Shown here: piece after piece, positions 53,595 to 64,000 of the stretch
Numbering within the stretch: position 1 is the stretch's first letter
Layout: each line of letters starts with the position of its first letter
Assembly (NCBI GenBank): GCA_015179125.1
Contig: WHVA01000401.1
Location: forward strand, 43,447-107,446
DNA from: Gautieria morchelliformis
Lineage: Eukaryota > Basidiomycota > Agaricomycetes > Gomphales > Gomphaceae
Reading direction: 5' to 3'
Length of the DNA stretch: 64,000 bases
Notes under the pieces: generated by a model
What the model was told of the DNA's origin: nothing
Seen by the model: only the letters and a program-made list of their open reading frames with translations
The model's database searches: none
Program-made: the position numbers and the translations under genes

Positions 53595-53819
53595 GCACCA
53601 ATAACTCGGCGCTGGGGTGCAGGTTGAACTGATGGTGGGTTGGAATACCGGTGACAGAACGTGGGGCTTTCCGGAATGCTCGAAACACCTCATGCATGCC
53701 AAGCTTCGATTGTCGGCGTTACACGGCTGCCTTCAGCACGGGTGTAAGAACAGGGTGATTGGCATTCTGAACAATGAGTGTAGAGAGTTCAGATATACTG
53801 TTAAGACTGTGAGTCATAC
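53595..53819. other. Unassigned spacer
   Basis: A 75-codon open frame (53617-53844 plus) has no recognisable features. The sequence lies between two LTR remnants. Confidence 0.3.
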
Positions 53820-54254
53820 TGTAGTTCGGCTTTACCAAGGCTGAACTCAGGTCTCGGGTTAGAGGGCTTGGCTTCAACCTCGTGGGTTGTGCCCACTCAG
53901 TGCTCCGCCCTAATTTCGGGAACAGTCTCAGCTAGAAGCTGAGGATGGGATTTGATATCAAGCAGAGGGGTCTAATGTATGAGAAGTTAATTCAATATCT
54001 GAACTGGGGAACTACGATACATGGACTGGGGGTCTATATAGTAAAGTAGCATGCAGGGTCGAGAGGGGTCAATGGTCGGATCAACAGACAGGGGAACAAA
54101 GGGTCAGGCAAACAGGGAACTAACTAGAAAAGGAAGTCAGGGGTGGTGGGAGGTGCAAAGAGAAACCCAAAGGAAAACTGAGTGAAACCCAAGGTTCCCG
54201 AATGAGTACTGAAGCTGAGGCTTTTGGGATCGGATTCAGGAACAGATCGTGACA
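53820..54254 (+). mobile_element. LTR-E copy 2
   Basis: TGTAGTTCGGCTTTACC to GATCGTGACA. It resembles 2466-2906 throughout (for example GGCTTGGCTTCAACCTC). It interrupts a gag fragment on the right. No matching target duplication was found. Confidence 0.65.
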
Positions 54255-55000
54255 AGCATGTGGTCTTTGATATGCTCAGCAAGGCTATTATAGAAAGTGT
54301 CGTAAAGGGCGGCATCATTCCACTCAATGTAAGAGGACAACTCAGCAAAAGTGGTCATGTGGTGATTGACGCGATGGGTGTCAAGTATCTTGAGCTTGCG
54401 AATTGCTCGCTCAGAAACCTGTATGATGTCAGCCTGACCGAGAAGACGATTAAGCTCGTCAACAAAGGTAAGCCACACTGCAGGCAGATAAAAGTTTTCT
54501 TATCTGAAAAACTGTTGAAAAAACTGTAAAGGTATTCCAAATATTTTAGTGTTTTTTACATAAAACAAACTATAATAAAATTTTGTGTTTTATTAAAATT
54601 TGTTGAGCAAGAAAATTGTAAAAATTTCAAAGTTTTTTTCAGGTTTTTTTATGGGTTTCTTTGCATTTTCACAAAGAAACTTATAAAAAGACATAAAAAA
54701 CCCTGCAAAAAACTTTAAACTTTTTTACAATTTTTCTGCTCAACAAATTCTAAACAAAAACACAAATTTTTGTTAAAGTTTTTTTATATTAAAAACCACT
54801 AAAAAAATTAATTTGGAATACCTTTACAGTTTTTTGAACAGTTTTTCAGACCAGAAAAATTTTTTATATGCCTCCAGTGCCAGTCACTCGGAATAGGGGG
54901 TTCTAGGACCTGAATCGTAGCGGCGGCGGCTGCCTTAGGTCCCCGACTCTCTCCCTTCAGAAAGTGAAAATTCATTACTAGTGGGGCCATCGCAAATGGG
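54255..55000 (-). pseudogene. Gypsy gag fragment interrupted by a foldback element
   Basis: The minus strand reads FLKGESRGPKAAAAATIQVL and EPPIPSDW (55000-54883). Beyond the foldback at 54476-54879 it continues as WLTFVDELNRLLG and SERAIRKLKILDT, with YIEWNDAALYDTFYNSLAEH near 54310. These are matrix/capsid blocks of Ty3/gypsy gag common in agaricomycetes. The C-terminal side is lost at the LTR-E copy. This gag differs from that at 57545-58990. Confidence 0.65.
54476..54879 (+). mobile_element. Foldback element (404 bp, TSD CCA)
   Basis: Almost the whole element is an inverted repeat: CACTGCAGGCAGATAAAAGT at the left against the complement of ATATGCCTCCAGTG at the right, with arms meeting near 54680. 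The composition is extremely A/T-rich. CCA stands on both sides (54473-54475, 54880-54882). The surrounding gag frame continues across it. A truncated relative lies at 2025-2104. Confidence 0.85.
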
Positions 55001-55030
55001 ATGCACTGCTCTCACACGTTATAGACAGCG

Positions 55031-56400
55031 CAGGCGAATTTTATCAAGCCATAAATCACCATGAGGCCAAAAACTTGAAGACGCTCGCAATGCTGGCACG
55101 TCCTGGACAAAATGCTACATTCAATGTGGTGTGTTCATGATGGAGCCTCCATAAACCCCCAAAAGCTCCAGCAGGTTATACAAAGTATGGAGAACCAAGG
55201 TACGTCTGCCTCTTTCTAAGTCTCGACTTGGATATCAACCTAATGTGGCTTTCGTCATGATACTAGACAACCTTTTTCCTCCTTATCTCTGAGCAGAAAT
55301 GCAGGGATCATTCTCTGCAAGCTGGAATTTGAGATTATGCTTGAAATCTTCCAGGCCTCTGCGATGGCGGCACACGTCACCGGAAAATGGTGGTAAACTC
55401 CTCATACAATATCCTTCTTGCCCTCGCCTCTCTAGACCAAGCAATCCTCTGCTAATCGAATCTTTATCCACCTATCTGGCCACTATGGGTTGTGCAGAAA
55501 TGCCAGAGGCTGTGCCCACCACCAGAAAGGCCCAATCAGAGCAGAAGGAATCCCGCGAGGTGCCTGATATTTGCTATATGTCAGACCTGTTAGGAGGGAT
55601 TACAAGAGCCTTAACCCCCGATGTCAATGCCACGGGCGTCCAGCACTGTGTATGTTACAAAACATATCAATCACCATGTGCTGTGGCACAGCGCCCTCAA
55701 TACATGGCGTTGTGACCCTAGTGACTGGTGATACGTGTTGCGCTACAGACATCACTATTAGAATGGAAAATACATGGGCGATATGGCTACAAGGCATTCA
55801 CAACACATGTCCTCGTTCTGACGAGTGAGGAGATCCATGCAGCCAAAGGTTTTGCTCTGGCAAGAAGGCGGGGGTACCTGTCAGCTGTCTACAATCGCAG
55901 AAGTGAATTGGAGCAATGAAGTAGTTGCTTTGATCCTGAAGCTTTCGAAGCCATCCTTGTCAACAATAATTTCGTGAAACAGGGTTGTCTCCTCCCGCCC
56001 GGATTCCAACAGGATCGGCTGGTTCCGAGTTATGGCTCGCTGTTCTGGATGTTGAACATTGGATTACCAAGCATTTGCATGATTGGCAGACGACCACTCC
56101 CCGTGGGTATGCGAACTGGAGGTGCTAGGACAAATGATCGCTTCCTTTGACAGTATCGCTATTTCAATGGACAATCCAGAACAGTTCTCTCGTGTTTTTC
56201 TGATCATTTTGGAACTCTGGGTTGCACTTGACGAGACAGTGGTTGAGGCCATTCCTCTACTCAGAAAGTATTCACCCAAGTTCTCCATTGTCTCAGTTGA
56301 GCCTCTCCTTCTGCAACTCTCTGTCAAATGAGACAACTTTGGGCTGTTGAGACTCATCTCAGCCATCGTCATGCCCGACGCCAACCCGATGTGGTAGACT
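55031..56400 (+). pseudogene. Fragment resembling a large DUF3638-type (ubiquitin hydrolase-like) protein
   Basis: Frame-shifted pieces in order: LEFEIMLEIFQASAMAAHVT near 55330, VTKHINHHVLWHSALNTWRC near 55655, IRVALQTSL near 55730, YKAFTTHVLVLTS near 55790, and FLIILELWVALDETVVEAIP with LLRKYSP near 56200-56280. This wording recalls the very large (about 3,000-residue) fungal DUF3638/DUF3645 proteins, where similar VTKxI.D.VLW, WL.I+V.LQT.L and ELWVA.D blocks occur. A possible intron starts GTACGT at 55200 and ends near the CAG at 55298. Many stops make it a pseudogene. It may be a host gene fragment carried or broken by transposons. The name rests on recall of family wording, without a search. 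Confidence 0.45.
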
Positions 56401-57270
56401 GTAAAGAAAAGGAATGGGTTTAGAACCATGTCCCATACCATCACTACACAGATGCTCACGCTGCTGCAACCAACATCAGGTAGGACGTCCATCGGCAAAG
56501 GCCTAAAAAATACCCGAAATCGACAGCAGTAAAAGGACATGCAGAGGTCCACCTGGGTGTGGAAAGAAGAGGGTTAACTGAGGGACAAAAAGAAATGAGG
56601 TTGAGGACATACCCCCACCACATAAGAAAAACAGGAAATCAAAAGGCAACCCATCGTGGTAGACTATGAAGAAAAGGAATGAGTTTAGAACCATGTCCCG
56701 TACCATCACTACACAGATGCTCACGCGTACAACAAATGTCAGGTAGGACGTCCATGAGCAAAGGCATAAAAAATACCTGAAATCGACAGCCATAAAAGGA
56801 CACGGCGTGCTCGACCTGGGTGTGGAAACAAGCGGGTGAACCGGGGAACAAAAAAAAATGACATTGAAGACGTACGTCCACCAAGCCAGGGAAGGTGTCG
56901 AAAGGACCGCCCTCCGAAAGCACTGCAAAATTGCGCCGGGATTCTTCTGAAAGCCATAAAACCAGTATGCACAATAGGAAGCATTGACGTTTGATAGGAC
57001 GTGTAGAATACAACTGTAGGACATCGACGAACCATGGACAAAGGATGAGATAAAAAAAAACACAAACTCCAAAGGCAGCCTCTCACAGTGGAGTATAAAG
57101 AAAAGTAAGGAATTCAGAATCACCTCCGCACCATTACTACAGACGTGGTGAGGGTGGAACGAAAATCTTGTCCAATGTCTGTCCGGAAAGGCATGAATAA
57201 TACCAGAAAGCGACAGCCATAAAAGGAGAGGCTGTTGTCTACGTGGGGGTACAAAGAAAGAAATGGAGAC
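56390..57270. repeat. Diverged tandem repeat, at least three units
   Basis: A module containing TAAAGAAAAG, then TACCATCACTACACAGATGC, TAGGACGTCCAT and a CGACAGC.ATAAAAGGA stretch recurs at about 56396, 56661 and 57094 (spacing about 265 and 433 bp). A partial copy lies at about 56990-57060. The long minus frame through it (56503-57426) shows no protein features and is probably not a gene. Confidence 0.7.
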
Positions 57271-57544
57271 TGGCCTCCCAACACGGTCATAAATGGCACC
57301 AGTCCAAACAGGCAGGATGATGGAAAGATGGGGTGGAGATGAGAAGAAAACCCACAAGAGGCAATAGGAAAGGAGTCGAGACACGGCATTGCGTTTTTCC
57401 CCCCCGCGAGACACAGAGAAACCCACCCCCCTTAAAAGGAGAGGCGAGTACAGATGAACCCGGTAGGAAAGGGCATCGAATCAAATGAATACAAATTCCT
57501 CCACATAACCGCAAGCACGGCCATTTACCTTCAGTAGAACCCTC

Positions 57545-58990
57545 CCTCTCCTTTGGAGAGAGTCGGGGATGAGAAAGGGTTGCCACCAGATCAAGGCAAT
57601 GTCACTGAGGTAGGATGCTGAATAGGAGACTTGCTGTCACTCCTGCTGGAACTTTCAGGGCTTGTTGTCAAAGACCATAACACACCTAGCGATGAATGTT
57701 CAGAGAAGGCCGGGTTCCTTTCCTGTGAATTTGTCAGGTTTTGCAGCATTGGAATCAACGTCAGGGGCGGCCTGAGGGTAGGCGAATGGAAAGGGATAAT
57801 AAGGGTTCCAGGGAAGCCTGGTTGCAGCCAAGGCCCTCCACCAGGAGGCAGAGGTGGGCCAGGAGGTCCGGGCGGCCCAGCAGGCCCAATTGGAGGTACT
57901 CCAGCATGGGGCAAAGGTGGCCTGAAAGGTGGCAGAGGAGGAGGCAGGCCCGCCAGGTAGGGCAGGAATCTGTGCTAAAGGTTGTTGCGGGGAGGTTGTC
58001 CACAAATGGGTGAGGTTCCATGAATGGAAGAGGTGCAGGCCCGCCAGGTGGGGCAGGAATCTGTGCTGGAGGTTGTTGCGGGGAGGTTGTCCCACGAAGG
58101 GGTGAGGTTGTCCCACAAAGAGAGGTGGGGCACCCCCGAATGGTGCAGCATTTGGATCGTAGTAGGGCATGCCACCAAAAGCATAGTCAAGGTGTTGTCC
58201 GAGTGCAGGGTCAGCGTGATGTCCCTGATCTGCTAAAGGCGCTTGAAAGGAAGACCTTGTTGGGAATCGACTCGAGTGTGGTTCTGTGTACCTAATGGTG
58301 AGGGCTGCAAAGAGCCTGTGAATAGTGTGAAGAGGCATGTGAGTGATGTGAATGAGGAGACGATTCGTGTGAAGCAGGCGTGTGAGCCTGAAATCCCGCT
58401 TGTACAGGGGTGGTGTGCCCAGTATTGAGAGGTGGTGTAGGACGCATATATGGAAGATGCTGGGCATAGTGTATTATCGAGAAAGGATTCGGAGGATGAC
58501 TTGGTGAAGCCGGTTGAAAGTGGGGTCGTGCAAAGGCCGATTGTAATCGGGATCCTGAGGCACTGAAAACCTGAGGAAGCCTAGAAGGGTAAGGTGATTG
58601 AAAACTGCTGGGGTTCTGTGGACGATCGCCAGGTGAAGTAGGGGCCATTAGGTGGCATAAACGATTGGCACTGGGCCTGTGGCTGGATATGGGAGTACTC
58701 GCCGAAAGTGGGAACTGAGGGGAGAAGTGCTGTTCGCCTGGAGTGAGTTGGCGTTGAACATCGAAATGAGGTGGTGACGCATATTCAGGGACTGAATGAT
58801 GTGGTGTAGGCCGAGATGCAGACATGGTGACTAAGCGGGAGAAAGGGATGATATCTCCAGTAGGGTCTTGTGAAGGAATGAGGCGGCAGCTGTTCACCTC
58901 CAAAGTGGTGCTAGAGTAGGAAGTGGGCCTGTTGAGCGAGTTCTATGAACAACAGGTTGTTCTTGTTGTGTAGATGACATGAGAAGTAGA
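57545..58990 (-). pseudogene. Ty3/gypsy gag with Pro-rich repeats (element next to LTR-C)
   Basis: Begins near 58980 (MSSTQQEQPVVHRTRSTGPL), 50 bp inside LTR-C copy 2. A long Pro/Ser/His-rich region with an approximately 90-bp internal repeat (near 57935-58110) is followed by AAKPDKFTGKEPGLL (57740-57700). In other frames come TFIARCVMVFDNKP and VSYSASYLSDIALIWWQPFL (57690-57580), the standard start of the gypsy gag capsid. Stops and frame changes occur throughout, and pol is not found in this place. A related partial copy lies at 60018-60350. Confidence 0.7.
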
Positions 58991-59030
58991 TAGAAGAATG
59001 CTTTGACTGTAGCTGTTAGTTCAATTATAC

Positions 59031-60017
59031 TGTCAAGATTGGATTTTATGCGTTAATATCGTGTATCAGTGAACACAGCAAATGCCTGAATGGCTTGTGC
59101 AACAAAGTGTGTAGTTCAGCAAATAAGATGCACCAATAAATGTTTTTAGAAGATAAGAGGGCTGCCCGAATGGGGCTCTCCATATCTACAGTCATAGCGA
59201 AATAGCCCATGATACTTGACGATGTAACATGCAAGGTTTCATGGAAAGGTTGTCTAGTAGTAACAAACCTTTTGCCCATGAAGGTGCTCCTTCGGAGCCC
59301 TTCGCCGACAGCACCGACAATGGTATGAAGACTAGAGTAGTGAAGGTGAAGTAGGAAAACTCACCAGTGGTGCTTAAGTCCTCCTCTGGTCTAAGATAGT
59401 AGTCTATAGAAGAGGGCTCAAGACAATAGTCACAGTGAGGTCAAGTTTTGCACAAGATAGACGTATGATAATTGAACTGCAGAATATACATGTGAACGTA
59501 AACTACTTATACCGAATGCTCATATGATATCAGTGAATAGGAAAGAGGCCGTCATGAGTCAGGGTTGGATAGGGGTGCGCAGTCAGGATACAAATAGATG
59601 AGACACATATACAATGGAGGAAGGGAGGAGTGTGAATGTGAAACAATGGGGAGGAAAGAGGACAAAGGTACCTATATAAGAAAATACACCTTGATACCTG
59701 CATACATGTTACCCTGCATGGACTCTTGGCTTGCTGGGTTGATCCACACAATCTATGGGTAGGATGTCCCATGAATGCATTCCGGCCATAGGAACACCCA
59801 AAGGGGGTTGAGTCAGGAAGATGATCGGGCCAGTGATGAACCATCATGCCAGGTAAAGGCTGTCGATCGTGTCTGATGGCGTGCCTACTGGTGAATGATG
59901 TGAGTAGCGAATGGCCATTCAGTGAATTTGGTGAATAGTGAATGGAGCAAATGTAGAGGTGGAGGGAAGGAAGGGAAAATGGAGGTAACTGGATACAGGA
60001 ATAAATGAGTCATGACA
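59031..60017 (-). mobile_element. LTR-C copy 2 (987 bp), probably 5' LTR of the 57545-58990 gag element
   Basis: TGTCAAGATTGG at the left and GAGTCATGACA at the right. It matches 11970-12988 in outline. Gag on the minus strand begins just to its left, fitting a 5' LTR read on the minus strand. Sequence to its right is again gag-like, so there is no target duplication; this suggests nesting or tandem copies. Confidence 0.75.
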
Positions 60018-60350
60018 GTGGGCCAGGATGTCTGGGATTTCCGGGAGGCCCAATTGGAGGTACTCCAACATGGTGCAAGGGTGGTCCGAAAGGTGGTGGA
60101 GGAGGAGGTGCAGGCCCGCCGGGTGGGGCAGGAATCTGTGCCAGAGGTTGTTGCGGGAGGTTGTCCCATGAAGGGGTGAGGTTGTCCTGTGAATAGATGA
60201 GGTGCAGGCCCGCCAGGTAGGGCAGGAAATGCCACAGACCATCCCCCCGGTTGTCCTTGTGTTATCTACACTGTCATATGCGGGAAGGCATGCTCCATTG
60301 CCATCAACACCACTACCCTCACCCCGTTGATGCCTTTTGGCTGTCATTCA
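60018..60350 (-). pseudogene. Second fragment of the Pro-rich gypsy gag
   Basis: GGAGGCCCAATTGGAGGTAC and the GGAATCTGTGC.AGAGGTTGT repeat match 57880-58110. It encodes the same Pro-rich gag segment in pieces. Confidence 0.6.
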
Positions 60351-60990
60351 GCCATGTTCCACGGGTGGAAAAGACATGACTTGTGAGCTGGCCACATACT
60401 TTGAGACCACCGCCCCAGTCATTGTAGATTCATGCATGGTTGAGTGTGTAGTCATGAGTGATGCATGGGAAGAGTGGAGCATCGCTGACCGCAGTGGTGA
60501 CTTTGCCAGGATGGTCTTCATGAAACTGGAAGTTGAGATGGGTGGTTAAAAAAATTTTTTTTCTCATCATTTCATATGACCCCAGTATGCTATTTTAGTT
60601 GCTACACTCAAATACAGTAGATTTTATATGCTGCTTTTGAATAGCTGATTTTAAGTGCTCAAATGTACTTAATTTTGGTGGTTGCTAAATATATCTCCTT
60701 GACACTGATTTTTAAGTGCCGCTCTTCCCACAGTGCACCTTTCTATAACGATACACATGAGAGCCGGAGAGGAGACGCCTTGGCCCTCATATTCCACCTC
60801 AGAGAGATCAGAGTGCGCGAAGATGGGTACAGACCAAACAATGTAATCTGGCTACTGAATAGAATAGCCAAGTCTTATCAATTTTTGCACAATGCATTAG
60901 CAGATGATAGTGTGGGCAATTAATGGTATATTGGGGAAATAACACGAAAGAATCTAACCTTTAAGAAGAATGTCCCAGGGAACATTCTAT
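60351..60990. other. Unassigned, two short open frames
   Basis: Frames of 71 (60337-60549) and 87 (60663-60923) codons on the plus strand do not resemble anything I know. The 60550-60720 stretch is AT-rich with repeated TTTTAAGTGC. Confidence 0.3.
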
Positions 60991-62015
60991 GGGACTCAAT
61001 GCTTTCGTCGCAGCTCAGCCACCATCAATGTATTGCGTCGCCGAATCATCTCATCCAGAAAAAAATTATACCGGTCTACCCTCATCTCTCAAACCATGGC
61101 CTGATAACCTCCAAACCATGCGTTCGTCTGTTCTGCAACAGACGAGTTAAACTGCCAATGTCCTTTGGGTGTTGTTAGTTCGGGCCATATGAGAGGGTTG
61201 CAGTTTTCTTTGCACCATTTATGTTTCTTACTATGTTTGCAGTCTTAGTGGAAAACATCTACGGGCAAAGCACATCTGTCAAAGTAAGTGTCTCCCTCAG
61301 CCACGAGCATCACTGAAATGATGCAGTTTGTGTCCATCCAAAGGACCTTGGGGAGTGAGGCTTTCGTGGGGAAGAGTCCCCGCCAGAACTCCTACAAGTA
61401 TATCAAACAGTGTACAGACATTACAAATTATATAAATAACTCACTTGAACACTGTTGGGACCTTCTGACCCATAAAATGTTGCACGCCCGAGTATTATAC
61501 CACAAGATGCAACACACAACTCTTCGTTATGTGTGCGTTTGCGTCCAAAATGTGGTCGAATTTTTTGGTTACCTGTATCTGGTTTACTTGGGCAGTCATC
61601 CACATCGGCGGGAATATCGGCAGGTTGTAAGATCCTTTGACCGTTCTCCACGATGATCTCGATCTCTTCATCATGTAGACCATCTCCTTCATTCTGTAAA
61701 AATGTCTCCTCGGCACTGTCTTCTGATCAGATTGTGTTATGGTCCATGCCAGAATGCTCTGTAGCTTCGTTAGGCATGGTGGAGCTGGTCTGACTGAGCT
61801 TATGGCATTCCAGCCTTGCCTTCAGTTGAAACATCCCTTACCCGCCTTGGAATAGTACTCCTCACAGGCACAATGATTGATGTGGTTGCATGTTTTGTAG
61901 CCAGGCTCGACTTGTTTTTTGCACGAGACAACCGCACATTCATACCCCTTACAAGACTTTGGTGTTATTGCTAACACCTCTGTCTATCAGAACGTGTCGT
62001 TTACACAACTAGTAG
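60991..62015 (-). pseudogene. KDZ-type transposase remnant with cysteine cluster
   Basis: The minus strand reads, from 62015: YECAVVSCKKQVEPGYKTCN and HCACEEYYSKAGKG, then after a frame change MFQLKARLECHKLSQTSSTM (about 61830-61770). RKRTHNEELCVASCGIILGR and ATFYGSEGPN follow near 61535-61450. The C-terminal end is EGDTYFDRCALPVDVFH, NCNPLIWPEL, FNSSVAEQTNAWFGGYQAM and RYNFFLDEMIRR (61310-61020). This is the CxC-type cysteine cluster and C-terminal part typical of KDZ transposases abundant in agaricomycetes. Stops, frame changes and probably introns interrupt it. The catalytic middle is largely missing. It is one of the main clues to the host group. Confidence 0.7.
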
Positions 62016-62268
62016 AATACCAATTCAATGCAGCAGCACAACTCCGGAAATAATTTAATATTTGTACCTTGGTTGCAATCTGTGTAATAACTAGTCCAAG
62101 TTATTACAGCTGGAAGGCAATGCGTTTCTTAGCTGCACTGAACAATAAACTAAAAGAGTGTGTAGGTTCAAGGACACTATCGGGGTCCAAGAGTATTCCT
62201 TTTAATAAAGAGGGAATAGGCTCCGCAGGAGTGTTTGTAAGTGGATTGGGTCGACCAACGTCAATGCA

Positions 62269-63346
62269 CTGCAATAACGAGAGAGTAATGTGAAGTGGCT
62301 TTCGCGCACAACTTGACTTGACTTGTGAAAGTCACTGAACAGGAAAATCAACTGAACAGCTCGTCTCAGGTATTGGAGTGCTAATTGACAAGAAAATCGA
62401 TTGCCAACCTCACTCTGTAGAGTTTCACCCAGCGTGTTAGGCTAAGTGGCTAAGCAGTAAAGCAACTACTTAACTAAGAATAGTTACTCTAAGCAAGAGT
62501 AGTATTCTAGTTCGGGTTAGGAACTTAGGTAAGATGTGCAAGTCACACAAGCTGTGTAGGATAGAAGATGGGTAGATTGATTGCTCAAAGGGCAGGCAAA
62601 GGGCCTCCTTTTATATTGTAATGTACAAGAGCTTAGTAAGCAGGTAGAACCTTCTATCTATTAATGGAATGGGGGAAGAAGCTTGTGGAAGATGGAAGAA
62701 AGGGTTGGAAGAAACTGGCTGTTTCCAGGGGACTCTACCATGCTTCCTACCAATCAGAGCTTGATTTGTCAGGAATGACTCACTGAAAGGGGTCATGTGC
62801 CATAGCACAGCTTGGCTGAGTCATGTACTCCTGACTCACCAAGGTGTGCCTGGATTGGTTGAGCCATTGAGGCTGTATCTCCAGATAACCATGTATTTGG
62901 CACTCAGAAGCTGAGTAAGCAGTTCTGAGCCAATTAGGGCTCTGTAGCCATAATTACTAAGAGCACTGCTTAGCACAGCTGAGCATAGCCTGGTACAGCC
63001 TAGTTGTCATGACTGACCATGATCCCCATTGTTTGGTGAAGCCAAACAGGCTGCACAGTTGCTATGGCTGCATATAGCAACTGTTTGGGACTCAGCTGGA
63101 AATACTGAGAGAGCCATCCTGCCCAACTTGTGGGTGCTTGGGTGACCATAAGTCCGAAAATGCGGCCACCGCCGAGGTGCCCGGCGGAGTTTGAAATAGA
63201 GCGCCCGGAACAGAGTTGTGGGTGCTAGAGGATCCACAACTCTGTAATGACAGAAAAATGGTAGTTTGAGCCATGGAGACTTTGGAAAAATAAGGAAAAA
63301 TATAAGATAACTAGAGGAATGTTTGAAAAGCATTTCCCCAGTTATA
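62269..63346 (-). mobile_element. Possible LTR-like segment, no gene
   Basis: On the minus strand it runs from TGTTAATATAACTGG (63346) to CTCTCGTTATTGCA (62269), with a TATA-like ACAATATAAAAGG near 62625. No open frames of note and no clean target duplication (GCAC occurs near both ends). The call is tentative. Confidence 0.25.
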
Positions 63347-63559
63347 TTAACAGCACACAGATACTGTTAATTCTTCAAATGTGTTTTTACATATTGTCAA
63401 GACAAAAAGAAAAAGACTAGGGCTGGTTGAGCAGCCTTCCTTGGCTGGTTGAACAGCCGTTCCCCTACAGCTGCTGATCAGTGGCACATATGTGTTGTGG
63501 GCAGGAGGGATTAGATAGGTTGGGGAGGAGTATGAATGATGTTTTGTAATGGGATAGAA

Positions 63560-63809
63560 TTGTGACAAAATAAATGAGTCATGTCATCCGATCAGAGGAA
63601 CATCCGACGGGGTTTGAGCCAGGGAGGTGATAGGACCTGTGATGAACCATCGAGCCTCGGAGAAGGTGTTGATCAGGTATAGATAGCACTGCTACGTGCA
63701 AATGATGTGGAAGCGAATAAATGTTTGGCGAATTCGCGGCGAGGAGGAAGGCAGAACATAAAAGTGGAGTGTCGAGGTTACTGGGTATAAGAAATGATGG
63801 GTCATGACA
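63560..63809 (+). mobile_element. LTR-C fragment
   Basis: Matches the last 250 bp of 59031-60017 (for example GATGAACCATC, and GGGTCATGACA at its end). Confidence 0.65.
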
Positions 63810-63861
63810 GTATTGTTGGCAACTAGGGCTATGGCAGGGAAGGTTCGGTAGAGTTCTTAGA

Positions 63862-64000
63862 AAGCTAGAATCAAATATACTCTCTCAGTGAATTTATTGT
63901 CACTGATGTATTAATACAATACCTAGAATCAAATATACTACATGATTTTCAGTCAACATGCTATGTAAATATGAAGAATACTCTCTCGCCTCTCTCAGTG
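63862..64000 (-). mobile_element. LTR-B-related fragment at window edge
   Basis: CTCTCTCAGTGAATTTATTG, then CACTG and a later CTCTCTCGCCTCTCTCAGTG recall the inner hairpin part of LTR-B. It is more diverged than the other copies, and the element continues beyond the window. Confidence 0.6.

Noticed and set aside
56503-57426. 307-codon minus-strand open frame
   Set aside because: It runs through a tandem repeat and is hydrophobic and Phe/Ser-rich without a family look or conserved start.
63862-64000. CRISPR-like repeats (CTCTCTCAGTGA...)
   Set aside because: They belong to the hairpins of LTR-B. No regular spacers, and the setting is eukaryotic.

Overview
The window looks like a transposon graveyard from a filamentous basidiomycete, most likely an agaricomycete. 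The basis is Ty3/gypsy chromoviruses with C-terminal chromodomains, RNase H-bearing LINEs, a KDZ-type transposase remnant with its cysteine cluster, a Helitron Rep remnant, and a broken piece that resembles a large fungal DUF3638-type protein. I see no rRNA or tRNA gene, no CRISPR array and no intact single-copy host gene.

Layout. 1-1340: Helitron Rep remnant (minus). 2025-4183: foldback fragment, 12-bp minisatellite, LTR plus gag-like gene of an element called LTR-E here, more minisatellite. 4184-6948: chromodomain-bearing DDE transposase (copy B) carrying a MITE. 6949-14656: gypsy1 with three nested solo LTRs. 14657-18215: a 12-bp minisatellite array split by two solo LTRs, then an inverted array to 18932 and LTR debris to 19951. 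20528-29337: an unusual 8.8-kb element (element A). 30095-35905: two LINEs and a second MITE. 36724-38552: an internally inverted LINE. 38560-41121: Ty1/copia remnant. 41735-54254: gypsy2 inserted in gypsy3, followed by an inversion, with more solo LTRs. 54255-64000: gag debris, a foldback element, the DUF3638-like pseudogene, a tandem array, another gypsy gag with its LTR, the KDZ remnant and LTR fragments.

The main result is element A. Two 675-bp direct repeats, each a complete unit with inverted ends (GGAGG.TGTTTGG / CCAAACACCCTCC), bound an AT-rich cassette. A 3-bp duplication (ATA) lies outside the pair and not around either repeat alone. The cassette holds a 255-bp-arm hairpin, a D5-type superfamily-3 helicase like those of nucleocytoplasmic large DNA viruses, two paralogous small zinc-ribbon proteins on the opposite strand, a 372-codon protein with a weak 30K-movement-protein or jelly-roll look, a possible replication-initiation protein, and a DDE transposase fused to a chromodomain. 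This looks like a virus- or plasmid-like replicon packaged in a transposon. All long genes except the 372-codon one carry a stop or frameshift, so this copy is dead.

Two standalone MITEs (6041-6612, 30584-31153) have the same unit-like structure and 3-bp duplications (CTA, CTG). They may be solo terminal units left when direct repeats recombine. Across the window, nonsense codons in the retrotransposons fit C-to-T change (CGA to TGA, CAA to TAA), as expected from RIP-like or methylation-driven decay.
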